Source of the DNA: Lumbricus terrestris
Taxonomy: Eukaryota; Annelida; Clitellata; Crassiclitellata; Lumbricidae
Direction: 5' to 3'
NCBI GenBank assembly: GCA_949752735.1
Contig: OX457037.1
Location: 67,611,311-67,675,310, forward strand
DNA: 64,000 bases
Part shown: positions 24,455 through 36,801 of the stretch, piece after piece
How the letters are laid out: each line of letters starts with the position of its first letter
Numbering within the stretch: the stretch's first letter is position 1
The notes under the pieces: model-generated
Told to the model about the DNA's origin: nothing
What the model saw: the letters and a program-made list of their open reading frames with translations, nothing else
Database searches by the model: none
Translations under genes and position numbers: made by a program

Positions 24455-24842
24455 CAGGGGCGCCCGCAGGCGTACGCACTTACGCAAGTGCGTACAGCAG
24501 CGGCGCCCGCAGACGTACGCACATAGGTAAGTGTGTACAGCGCGATGACCCAAAAGGTATTTTTGGGGAAAATTTTTGGCTGATGACTAAAAAAAAAAAA
24601 AAAAAAGGTCATCAGGTTTTTCGGCGGATAGAAAAGGTATATTTTTGGGAAAATTTTTGGTTGATGACTAAAAAAAAAAAAAAAAAAAAAGTCATCAGTT
24701 TTTTCGGCGGATAGAAAAGGTATGTTTTGGGGAAATTCTAGGTTGATCAGTTTTTTCGGCGGCCTAACGAAAATTTTTCCCTGTTCGCCCCTCCATCGAA
24801 AATTTCTGTGCGTACAAGAAAAAAATCCTGCGGGCGCCGCTG
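24455..24842. mobile_element. hAT-type MITE with CAG(G/C)GGCGCCCGCAGG ends
   Basis: A 388-bp element starts CAGGGGCGCCCGCAGG and ends CCTGCGGGCGCCGCTG, inverted with one mismatch. It is flanked by a perfect 8-bp target duplication, CACAAATG (24,447-24,454 and 24,843-24,850). The interior holds two ~90-bp tandem units with long A runs and GGTCATCAG / TTTTTTCGGCGG words, and a GTACGCAC motif repeated near both ends. Confidence 0.85.
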
Positions 24843-25274
24843 CACAAATGCACTGAAATTAGACTACCACCTTTTGAACAAGTATACGCGATACAAATGA
24901 GTTTCCTAATTATTTAACTCACACTTCGAAGATCTGAAGACACAGGCAAGAGAATGTTTCTAATATTTTCATGCGTCTCCTTTTGAAATTGTGGCCGATG
25001 AATGTGTATAATATTGCAGCACCAACATATCCATGATGCAATGTTGATACTCCGTTAAGAATCCAATACCATATTTTCAAACAACCTATGATGTCTGTTT
25101 TACATTTCCAAAACCTTTAATCTCCCATGCCCTATATGTTTCGACTAACGTGATTTGTTGATCGTTGTCTCTTAAAAATTATGCTGAATAATGTTTTCAC
25201 AGCCTCTGCACGATTTCCTCATCTTCCTATGCAATGTGACTACAATAGATGTGATACACTGTAGAAAACATTCT

Positions 25275-28200
25275 CTATAAATTCTTCTTCCATTCACGAA
25301 TGATTCCTGCGGCCTTGTCCAGAGTTGAGTCTTCCTGTCAACACGAAATTATTAAATTGTAATATAATATAATCACTGTTAAAACACAAACTATTATATT
25401 GCATCAGAGACAACTCAAGTTTTAAGGAAAAAAGAATTTGCATTATGTTCAATGAACTCCATAATGGTTTGAAGCACATGATTTCTATGAAGAATGCCTC
25501 TCAGGCTGTCATGAAAGTCAACCAGTAATAACCCTAGATCACAATAAAGTACAGCTAAAAGAACTGCAATTTAACAAGATTTTAACAGAAGACTTAAGTC
25601 TGCAGAACGAACAGTTGGTCATTGCTGGTGGGTCATGAAACCATAGAAGCGAGTACATAGGCAAGAAAACGTTAGAGACAAGAAAATGTTAGCCGAAGCA
25701 AGAACAGAAGGCAAATAAAAACACGTTGATTCAAATACAAGCACATGGATATTTAACTGCATCTTCTCCTTGCGGCTGACAATCTGTGCTCCGGATTAAC
25801 ATTTTGGTATTACAAATTTATTCAATAATAATAATATGATACAATATTGTTCAGATGCTCGACTTGAGTTGCAAGCACATGACAAAAGCAAAAAATTAAA
25901 CAACCTGTGGTTGTACTGTACAATACCAGCGGCAATATGAAATTAAGCTAATCTTTTGTTGTCACCGACCTTAATAAAGCAGAAGCGAACCAAATTTGCT
26001 GCTAGTCCTTTGTTCTGTTTTGAATAGAAAGCACTGTTGGGAATGGAAGCCAACTTCTGCAAAACACCAAAACATTCAAATCCTTTATCAAGCGGTCTTT
26101 GTACATTTTTCCCAAATCCTTCGACAAATGTAATATTTCAAGAAGGATAAAAATATCTGTACAATAACACCCTAATCATTAAGGTTACTAAAGTAAAGTA
26201 AGATAGACTAGAGCTTCCTGTTCACATGCATAAACAACGAGTGCTATGTGACCGAGGTCTGTAATTTGGCTCCTATTTACAAATGAGCTTAATTATTAGA
26301 ACACAACCTTGATGCTAAACAGTAATTTTGATATAATTCGAATATATTTGCATTCCTAGAAGTTATGAAAAAAGCATGGTCCTACCAGTAGGTGTCATCA
26401 ACTCTAGATAATAGCATTCAACTTGCACATAGCGTCCCACAATTCAGCACTGGTAACCAGTTAAGTAGTCAACGAAACGATGCCGATTATTTTATAATGT
26501 GCTATCTAAGAAAATTCATGTAGAGTGAAGAAAGTGAACCTTGTTTCTTGTCATCCACTTGACAAACTGATAATCACGACTCTCCGGATTGGACTCGTCA
26601 ACTTTAAAATCTAAAACAGAAGCGAAACTTCAATCATTGTTTGTCCATTAATTAATTATCATTTTAAAAAATACGTTCTAATCAACTCAGAAGGATCTCA
26701 ACAGTTATGGCAAACTGAACACAACAATCCAAATATCTATATAACCTTCAAACTAGATCATATAACTTCTCATTACCTATTAAACAGCACCATAACTTTC
26801 ATTTCAAGTATTCTTTATAAGCTAATCTTCTTATAATGTATTTTATCTTTGCATTGTGACAGTCTCCGCAAATGCTGTCTTTTTAAGTTGCGTCTGTGTC
26901 AGATCAATTACTTCAAATAAAAGAATTGATTGATTGATTCTTTTACACCCCTAAATTGCACAGCTAATCTATAAAAACCTTGTAGATAATGCATAGTAAC
27001 AATTCAATTACCAAAATCAAAGATGCTAATTGAGGGACAGTATCACATGATACTAACCCAGATGCGAGAAATCAGCAACCATGAAGTATCCGCCCTCTGG
27101 AACAGTTGGCACCATGCCAATCTCCGCAAGGAAAGCCGCCATTTTGTCTCTCTTCGACACCAGCTCAGCCGGCAGCTGTTCGTAATAACATTCTGGAGTG
27201 GAAAGCCGAGGGATCTCCTTCTCAAATGATAGTGCCACTGCTTCCTGTCAAGGAAGACATACATACATACATAAATACATACATAGATTCATGGATACAT
27301 AATTTATATACAATACATACATACATACATACATACAATACATACATACAGAAAACAATTTAACATGAATTAGTACCACTTTCAAATTTGTTTTAAAAGT
27401 TTCATGAAGAAATGCATTTTCAATTATATTTAGCAATGCATGAGTGATTTTAAAATCGGCAGATAACGGTAGCTGTCGTAGCCTTTTAAAATATATATTG
27501 CAATCGTTTTGGCTAAAGGCTACGAATTTACTTACTTACTTGCTATCTAATGCCATGTATCAATGAATGGTGCTAAGCAATAGTGAGTGAAGGACAGTAA
27601 CCACCTAATGTGAGGAATTAAGTCAAATTCTGATGGCGAGTGTGCTGTGTATGCTGATCTAAAGTAATAGTCTACATTCCTTGATCACATTTCTATTTGA
27701 CAACGATGAGGCCACAAAAAGTTCATTCAAGTACTTAGCAATACATGAAACTGGTGACTGTAAGAGCATCTAATGTCTTTCTATGTGGATGAATGAGTCT
27801 ACCTTTTGAATGTCTAACCAACAGCAAGCACAAAGTAAAACACAGCAGAAGTAAAAGCATAAATAACACACCAACCAGTCAACCAAAAAAGCGAAAACCT
27901 TTGTTTTTTTTAGCTAGTCTGCTTTTTGAACAGTGATACATAAATGTTCAAAAAATTACAGAAGCTGCAGAAGAAACAATAGAACAGACGAACAGTTTAC
28001 CTCGAGAGGTGTTGGACATGTGTAGTTACAATTTTGATGAACAATACACAATGACTTTACGAGATGTTCCGGTCCAATGGTCCAACCGAGCTTCCAACCA
28101 GTCACGCTGAACGTTTTACCTGCACTGCCAATTGTAATCGTTCTCTCCCACATCCCCGGAAGTGTAGCTGATAACAAATTGTATCATCAAAAAGTTGCAA

Positions 28201-31200
28201 CTGTTTTATCAAAGTGAATTTGCAATGAATCCATCCCTAATACACAAATAATGCTGTACAAATCCAGCATATTTTTAAACAAAGCAATAAACTGAGCAAA
28301 TGTGGCAAACATTTTCTAATTTTTGACTAAGGGTTAATATATACCTTATGACACACAGGTCTGCAATGTCCTATATGGACTTAAAAGTTCATAGTAAATG
28401 CAGCATAGTGCCAATGACCTGAGAAGCAACCCATTCACACATTTGCCCAAGCAACACACCATGCAATCATGATCACATGACTGCTGCCTACCTCTGGTAG
28501 AAAATCTACAGCACAAGATGTTTATAATAATTATAGTAGAATGTTGTACTAAAGTTGATTGTTATTAAGACATATATATGAACTCCAGAGTGCGGATATA
28601 CAATTGGTTTTAATAAAGAACATACTTACTTGCAACTCTCATACAGCTTAGGAGCATATAATTTCTAAATTTTAAACAACCAGCTAGCCTGTCTTCATTA
28701 CATTTGTCATATGTCCCTTGACAGATGGAATGCATTACCCGGTACATTCATTGGTTCAAAAGCGTAGGTAAATACAATAATAAATTTCCACCTCACAGAT
28801 TCACATTTCTCTGTGATCATACATGATAAAAATTCTCTTAGTAAAATAATGATATAAACTAATGTTTAATCTGACTTAATTTACACCAATTACTGACCAA
28901 TGCGGATGTGTTTATTTGGTTTGTAGATGAGCCATTCGTAAACCTCATCGGAAAAGACAAGAACGTTATGACGCTTGCACAGATCAGCAATGAACTCAAG
29001 CTCATCCAAAGTAAAAATCTATAAAGTGAAATGTAACAATTTTCTAAAAAATCTTCAAACACCTAAAAATATTAATAAAGCTTAACAGTAATTCAAACAG
29101 ATTTCATCAATGTTACACAAGATATAAATTGTACTTTAATTTCAGAGAATCAATTGCAACATCACACAAGTAAATAATAAATGAATGAATGGGATAAAGG
29201 CAGCAAGGTTCAAATTGGTTATTACTCCCAGCAGTAGCATTTGAATAAAGACATCTTCCTTTAAAAACCTTGTGGGCACTTTTTTCAAAACAATATCCCC
29301 ATGCAGCTGAATTAGAAATTCTCAACATAACCAGTTTAAGGCTGTTCCAAACATGATTTTAAGCCTCCATATCCCATAAAGCATTGGAGATTAAGTTGTG
29401 TAAAAGCATATGAAGCAACAAATGACAGATATTCACAGAAACGGTGCATCACAAAACATGCAACACATTACCAAAATAAGAATGAAAAAATTAAAGATCT
29501 GCATGATTGAGGCTCAATTCATTCTATCACAAGACAATTAAGTCACATTGTGCCAATGATTGTCTCTTGCAATCCACCTCAAAAGCTGCTCGGCTGCTTA
29601 GGTAATCACATTACTTTAGAATTGTGCAACACTGAGTCGCATCTTATCTTTCCTAGAGGCAATGTGAACCAGGTTACAAATAATTATATGACTTTCTACT
29701 TGATCTCTTTACCGGAGTAATCATCTTACATTACGATACAAGTGAGTTGATTCTTACCTTTCCTAAGGGATTGTTTGGGTTGTTCACTATGATGGCTTTT
29801 GTCTTTGGATTAAACTTGCTTGCCAGTTCATCACGGTCAAACTGCCAGTCAGCACTGGACAAGATTTTTCCTTCTTTTGTCTAGAGATAGCAACAACATG
29901 AAGTTAAACTCACATAATGAATTTATTTCTGAAATATATAAGTTAATGTAATGTAACTGTTAATACAATAGACTTTGCAAAAACTTACGAAATCAAGAGT
30001 CTAACATGAAATACTTCCACTCAATAGTAGTGTCTCTCAGCATTTTACCATTAAACATCTTCAAAAAGAATCTCATTTTGAAAATAGTAAAGTGTGCACA
30101 AGATTCATATTTTTAAACTCCTACATAAGAACCGGAGCTGCTTTAACCTGTTCTAGCATTCAGTAAGTAAACGTCAATTTCCTCTGCAGACTGTTACCAT
30201 TTATCTGACTTCCTTCTTGACCTTCTACTGGATTTACCTGGAATTTACTTTGTAACAATTCTGCCGAACAGCCTGATGACTTCAACATTTATTCCAGCAC
30301 TTGGCATTGCAGAAGTTCTGAGAATGCTATCATTATTATTTTAGTAAAAGACTAAAGAAGCTTATATTTAGATCCATACTTAATTATAATCAGATAATTC
30401 AAACGGATAACTATTTCAAAGATTCTGAACAATTCATGAGTTTTGTTGGCTTCTGAATTAAATGAACACATTTTCACACAGATAATTTGCAGAACCATTT
30501 AACAATGAATCCATCTCTAATGAAATCAGAAATACATTATATGTGTATAACACAATCGAAGTGAGTCAGTGCTTACCGGTCTAAGTGGTACATAAACAGG
30601 AATGCCACCGGCTTGCTTCACCATCGGCTCATAACAGTCAAAGTATGGTTCAATGATAATCACCTGAAAATGACAAAACAGTCAATCATGAGTTCTGCAC
30701 CCATGCTTGCACTGTTACATCTCGACATATAACAGCAGCTTATAAGCATCTCACAAAAGTACAAATAACGAGATGATAGAAGCAGCCATATTAACCAATT
30801 CAATATGTACATTACTACCATCATGCATCGGTATACTTAACATTGTCCTGTTCAAGTACTTCACAAATGTACTGCCATGCAAGCATAGGCAATGTTAAAC
30901 TAAATGATACATAAAGAGAAGCATGATGATTGCAAGTGTAAACTTTGTTTAGATGTTGTCAACTTATATTATAGGATTTTGCACAGAAAACTGAAAAACA
31001 CGAATATTCTGAAACATCAATTGTTTGGTTAGTTGATTGGGTTGACCACTGAAACTGACCTCATCTCCTGGATTGATGAGTCCTTGGTAAACTAATGAAA
31101 CTGACCTCATCTCCTGGATTAATGAGTCCTTGGTGAACTAATTAAACTGACCTCATCTCCTGGATTAATGAGTCCTTGGTGAACTATTTAAACTGACCTC

Positions 31201-34200
31201 ATCTCCTGGATTAATGAGTCCTTGGTGAACTAATTAAACTGACCTCATCTCCTGGATTAATGAGTCCTTGGTAAACTACTTAAACTGACCTCATCTCCTG
31301 GATTAATGAGTCCTTGGTGAACTAATTAAACTGACCTCATCTCCTGGATTAATGAGTCCTTGGTGAACTAATTAAACTGACCTCATCTCCTGGATTAATG
31401 AGTCCTTGGTAAACTACTTAAACTGACCTCATCTCCTGGATTAATGAGTCCTTGGTAAACCACTGAAACTGACCTCATCTCCTGGATTAATGAGTCCTTG
31501 GTGAACTAATTAAACTGACCTCATCTCCTGGATTAATGAGTCCTTGGTGAACTAATTAAACTGACCTCATCTCCTGGATTAATGAGTCCTTGGTGAACTA
31601 ATTAAACTGACCTCATCTCCTGGATTAATGAGTCCTTGGTGAGCGCAGAAGAGCGATCCATAAGCTCCAACCGTCACCAGAATCTCCTTCATCATGTCGA
31701 TCTTTCGCTTCATTAGAATCGAATACAACTCAGACAAAGCCTTCACAAGACGTGGATGACCCTGCAGTGGCAAAATATTATATGAACAGTTTACAAAAAC
31801 ATTACACTTAAAAATAGCATATAAAATTCTTTAAGTGTTTATTTCAATCAATAAAAGATATTTGCCGGTAGGCAGATCAATAGAGTCATTTAACTTCAAA
31901 CAAAGTTTGTCCAATGTCCAAAGAACCAGTAGAAAATAGTATTTCCCATGATGCATCAGGATTCAAACTCTGGACTCATTCGGAAGGGGCTAAATGCATT
32001 TTGCATTATGATGCCTATGGCTGGACTAATTGAATATTTGGAACATTTGTATTTTAAAAACTTGGTTAAAATTAAAGAGTTAAATATTACAAAGTTAGAA
32101 GACTCTCAGCTTACAATTTATAACATAGTAATAATTATACCTGTAGCTTTGACTACAAAACACCCAACTTACTTGCTGATCTATTGTTTACACTTTACAA
32201 AGACGTGAATAACAACCAAAAATACCAGAAGATGTTAAATTTTACTGCTGCAGCTTATAACATGGACAAGCATGAAAACAATGGCACTTACTATCAGATG
32301 TTTTATGTGCAATTTTTTATTATGTATATTGAATAATATGTATTAAATGGCAACATAAGTTATGTTGCCATTTAATACATATTTCGTAAACTGTGCATTA
32401 AGTTTTAGAAATTGTAATCAAACTGCTACAGTGAGATGACTTACATAGCTCCTTGTGTATTGGTGAATGAAAGGATTTGTGCTGAGAGCAGCCTCACGCA
32501 GAGAGTCGATGACATACTGCGGCGGGAAGAAGTCAGGAAAGCCCTTCAAGAAACAATCAAACATTCAACATCAATGGTATTATGGCACATATGATAAATT
32601 TCACTGCACGGATAGGAAAATAATAACAGCATCAATTCATATGACAGATTATTGCACAGTTGCTACACAAATCCAATTCATCAACATTCATCTGGTTTAA
32701 GTTCAGGAAATGAATTTTACCATCTGTAAATCCAAACAATTTAACTGATAAACAGGAGGTGTGATTGGATGGGCAATGTTAAAGTACTATTAAATGCACA
32801 TGTATAGTTGCTAAATCTCTCTGCTGCAGCACATGATCAGAATCACATTTAATATGAGCTGTCTGAAACATGTGTAATTTGTACTGTGCTGCTATTAACA
32901 CACATTTCAGTTTCACATTCCTTCTAAAAACATTTTATTGCTGCATTGTCTAGCATTACACTTACCTGTCCTAAATTCAGGGCTTTTGTCTCTGCGGCCA
33001 GCGTTCCAAATTCAACCCTGAAAAAGTTCAAATGTGTAATCCCAACCAACTGCACTGTGTGAATTTATACAAAATGAATCGATTAAAAAATATTGTATTT
33101 ATATTTATCAATGTTAATTTTAATTGATTTGTATGTTGAATACAACATGTTTGCTTCTACCGCTTCTACCGCTTCAACCTAAATTTAGAATATTATACAA
33201 AAATCACATACTATATGTCATGTCAATACCTCAACAAAAAAGACAGGTATAAGAAATCGAATATAATCACTTTGGTGAATTTTTGTTTGTTTAAAAATTT
33301 AATTATCAACTAACCACACTGCAAGAATTTAGACAATTATCTGTAAATATCACTTGGTTTAAAAGACTATTGTATTTATAAGAAAGATGATCTGCATTGC
33401 CCTCCACCTTTCTTTGCGCATACAGTGGCAGAGTTCAAAATGCATTCTATTATAAAAAAGGAGTTCAAAATGAAATATGGAAAATTGCCCTTGAAATAAA
33501 TCGTTCAGCCAAAAATGCATCACAGGAATCTCTGTCTTTGTCCAAACCTCACTTTAACTGAAATTGCATTCCTTAATCTTACATTACATTCACTCATTAC
33601 ACTGCCTTCTTTGACAATTGCACATCAAAGTCAAAACATGGTCGTTTTATAATGACATCATTTCCATAGCTACCTCTCACATGGAATGTATGCATGCCTG
33701 TCAGATGAAAATAAAGGCTACTTTCTTACTTATTTACTGTGCTATATCACAGTCTGTACTTAAAGCATGTTACTCCAGGTGGTGTACTAAATCAGGCCAC
33801 AAGATAATGTGTATTATACAATGTGATGATGATAATACAACTCACCAGACACTTGATTCTGTTCCCTCCAGGCGCTTGGCCATCGAGTGCTTTTCGCTTG
33901 CCATAACTGTCTACAATCATAAAGCAATGCGTCCAATGTCTAACAAAAAAGCATAAACAAGGTCAGGTCAGCAGAATAATAAAATAAAACAGGTCAGGTG
34001 AAGAGCAAGTGTAGAAGGTAATGTCGTTTATTAGTATGAAAGGCAGCACAGCAGTACCATCAACTACAAGACTGTTTCATGTGGCAAATTGTAGTTAGGT
34101 AATTCAATTTCCAATATTGTCAAGATGTTTCACAAGTCAAAACCTGGGTTCAATTTGCAAAAAAATTAGAACTCAGTGTAAAACTGTCATCTATGAAACT

Positions 34201-36791
34201 GTAGACCAAATAATTATATTATATATAATAGTATTGTGAATGTGACAGATAATGTTAAAATAAAACTTCAAAACTAATTCAGTTCAGTAATCGTGACTGC
34301 TTTAAGTGTGGTAATATTTGTAATATAAACTACACAAAATTTCCACAAACACTGAAACTATTGAGAGGATAGTTTTCAACCGCAAAAGCAAAAACAGAAG
34401 ACAGCCATGAAAGTATGAAAGATACACATCAGATTTTGCTATGGCAGTAAGCATTAAAAGTCTCTTATTCAAGGGTAATAATCATTCTATATCAAAAGAA
34501 TATATGGAATTGAATAAGAAAAAATAGATCAAATAAATATTTAAGACAAAATTATCAGAGACTAACTGATCAAATATGAGTACCATTCACCTGATAAGAA
34601 GTAAACTCAAACAAAACGAATGTTAAGTTAGGAACGATACAAATTAATATATACTACACAACTCAGCACACAGGATATACCCTTCACTAAATGTACAGTT
34701 GTACACCATGAGCAAGATTGGTGCACATGCTGCTGACTTGATTATAAAATAGAAAACAAGGTCCAACATAGACTATGTGCAGATTAGGCATAGTGACATA
34801 GTCTGGACTCAGGCAGGTTGAACTCTGTTACTAACTAAAGCAGAGATAGGGCAGCAATGTTATTCTACTTTGGACAGTCATTCAAGTTTCTTTCTCATCA
34901 CAGACTAACTACTTGCTAGTGTTTCAGTAAGTAAATTTCCAGACAGTCTGAAATAAAATAAATATCTAATCATTCCTCACAAAGACCAGAATTCTGTGAA
35001 AATATTTAACGACTTTTACTAATAAACATAAGATGTCAATTAATCATTTACATTAGAAGCATTCCAGTTAAGTGTATTGTATTAAACAAATTAAGTTTCA
35101 AATGCTACAATTTAAAAATTTCAGAGTAGAAACGAAATAACTCAGTTCGAGTTTGAAAACGTCAACAATTTAATCCATAAATTCAATATATTTGGAATAA
35201 ACGTTGTGAAACAACTGAAAGAATTTGGTAAAAAATCTCAAGAGAAGGAAATGGCTTTAAAATTCAAGAGCTGACTTGGATTATATTGAGCATTCATGCC
35301 TACTAAGCTCTGATAAAAAAATAATTTAACCATGAAACATATGCAAAACTAACTTATGCAAGACCAATATTAAAGACCTGGCAAACAAAACAGATGCTTC
35401 AGGTGCTTTTAAGAGTCACAAAAACATCAGGATGCATGCATTTACTACCCTTAAAATACATAAAGCATACTACATAAAGAATGCTATTGCAGCGTCAACA
35501 ATACCATAAATGCTATCAGAAAAATTCAAATGACTTTCAGAATATAGTTGGGACAACCACCAGAGGTTATGAGAGAAGTATAAGCTCAAGTTAGCAAAAT
35601 GCAAGGAAATAAGCACAGATGATGTGACAATTCTGTTACTAAAATCGAGGGTGTAAACTAAAGTCAAGCCAATCCATGATTACAAACTTGACAATCATAA
35701 TTTTCCAGCTGATTTTTTCAATGGAGACGGCTTTATTAAACAGCTACTCCAGTAATTACATACCATAATAACTAATAACGTACGGAACAAGTGGCAGAAT
35801 TATTAACAACTTTAGACAGATTAGGCATACATACAATATCAGCAGAAGTATGCAAACCAAGAGCTCTTACCAATTAAATGCAACACCTGTACAGGCGACT
35901 AAGAGCTCTAGGACAATGCCAACAGACAGTCTCCCCAGAAGCAGGGAGTATGTGAAATTCGCATGTGCAATTCTGCTATGCACCCAACAATCATCTCAAG
36001 CAGAGGCTACTTTAAAAAAAGAATCTGCTCCTCAAACAAGACAAGAAAAGCTTCAGAATGTAACTCAAACAGAAAAAGAATTCCATGTACGAATCTGAGC
36101 GCTGAACACAACAACTGTAAGATTTAAGGTAAGCAGAGAATATTCATCAATACACAGCAGACATAATTATTTTACCTTGGTCTGGTAGAAAATTTATATT
36201 CAATACCAGAATGCAGTTGTAAGTGATTTGGGTAGCAGTGTGAAGATTGACAAAGAGTTTTATTGGAACACATGTGTTACCAGGGTCACCGCATAGTGAG
36301 CCATGGGAATGTAGGAATGCAAGTTGAGAATTTAGATAGCATTGGGAGCACCATTCTCACATGTTCCCACCCACTTTAAACAGTACCAGAATTATGATTT
36401 TCAGACTCTTCTCAAAGCATTTTACTTACATAACTGATAGTGTTCTATCAAGGGGCTTATTGGAGACAAGCAGCTATAGTTAGTAAGTAATTCTACAATA
36501 AGAAAAAAAAACCTAAATAAAAGGAATCATCTACATGTAAAAAAAATACTTAAAATACTAAGTACTTAAAACCGCCAAACACCAAGAAGCAGTGCTCATT
36601 TATAATATATACAGTTAGAAAGCAATAGCTATTCAACTTACAATCTTGGGTTTTAACTTGTTGTTAATGAGGGTCAATGCCGCTGAATGCTTTTGGCAGA
36701 TCGTATGATAGTTCTGACCAACTAATTCCTTGTAAAGCACTTTTTCACTCAAAACCCTTGTCAACACCTTCTTCCCCAGCTGTCTCAGCAT
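25275..36791 (-). CDS. KYAT3: Kynurenine--oxoglutarate transaminase, KYAT3-like copy B with mitochondrial-type presequence exon
   Basis: Same enzyme family and exon plan as copy A, plus one extra 5' coding exon. Exons: 36642-36791 (presequence), 33846-33910, 32966-33017, 32445-32543, 31612-31761, 30577-30663, 29758-29880, 28898-29018, 28001-28167, 27058-27244, 26540-26610, 25970-26056, 25275-25334. All join in frame to 472 aa, or 420 aa from the internal ATG (33,902-33,904). The core has [26 protein letters not shown] (PLP Lys248 in core numbering), [16 protein letters not shown] and RFCFIK. The presequence starts [20 protein letters not shown]: Arg/Lys-rich, no acidic residue before Glu16, amphipathic. 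A mitochondrial long form is therefore inferred; a cytosolic form from the internal ATG is possible. A 5' UTR exon probably starts near 39.6 kb. Exon 4's donor is embedded in a 46-bp tandem array. Confidence 0.9.
26881..26940 (+). repeat. LINE/SINE tail, second family, (ATTG)n end
   Basis: TTTTAAGTTGCGTCTGTGTC, then CTTCAAATAAAAGAATTGAT, then GATTGATT. The reverse complement of 40,378-40,442 shows the same order, so the two are copies of one family. Confidence 0.55.
27258..27350. repeat. (CATA)n microsatellite
   Basis: Interrupted CATACATACATA runs in the intron of KYAT copy B between exons 8 and 9 of the core, starting about 15 bp outside the exon border. Confidence 0.9.
31057..31654 (-). 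repeat. 46-bp minisatellite made of an exon end plus its splice donor (13 copies)
   Basis: The word GACCTCATCTCCTGGATT recurs 13 times from 31,057 to 31,609 at exactly 46-bp intervals. Read on the minus strand, each unit holds the last ~30 bases of KYAT exon 4 and a GAG|GTCAGT donor. Only the last unit (31,609 onward) belongs to the real exon. Copy A has a single unit in the same context (9,672-9,728), and the sequence left of the array matches copy A, so the array grew after the gene duplication. Confidence 0.9.
32336..32382. repeat. Perfect palindrome, 23-bp arms, 1-base centre
   Basis: ATATGTATTAAATGGCAACA-TAA is followed by one G and then its exact reverse complement ending ATTTAATACATAT. 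It lies in the KYAT copy B intron between exons 3 and 4. No transposon ends or target duplication were seen around it. Confidence 0.85.
33911..36641 (-). other. Long intron of KYAT copy B, little recognised
   Basis: Separates the presequence exon from the first shared exon. The stretch near 34,803-34,840 matches 12,560-12,600 upstream of copy A (GGACTCA...GTTGAACT), showing that the duplicated block extends into this intron. No exon or element was found in the rest. Confidence 0.5.
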
Positions 36792-36801
36792 TTCAATAGA
36801 T
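36642..36801 (-). CDS. KYAT3: KYAT copy B exon encoding the presequence
   Basis: This exon is bounded by ATGCAG|ATC on its 5' side and ATT|GTAAGT on its 3' side; the ATG is at 36,789-36,791. It encodes 50 residues and joins in phase 0 to ACAGTT-ATG of the next exon. The composition ([17 protein letters not shown]..., ending [10 protein letters not shown]) is basic and amphipathic like a mitochondrial targeting sequence. No matching exon was found for copy A. Confidence 0.75.

Noticed and set aside
31057..31654. CRISPR-like regular repeats
   Set aside because: The units are contiguous with no unique spacers, and the surroundings are a eukaryotic gene.
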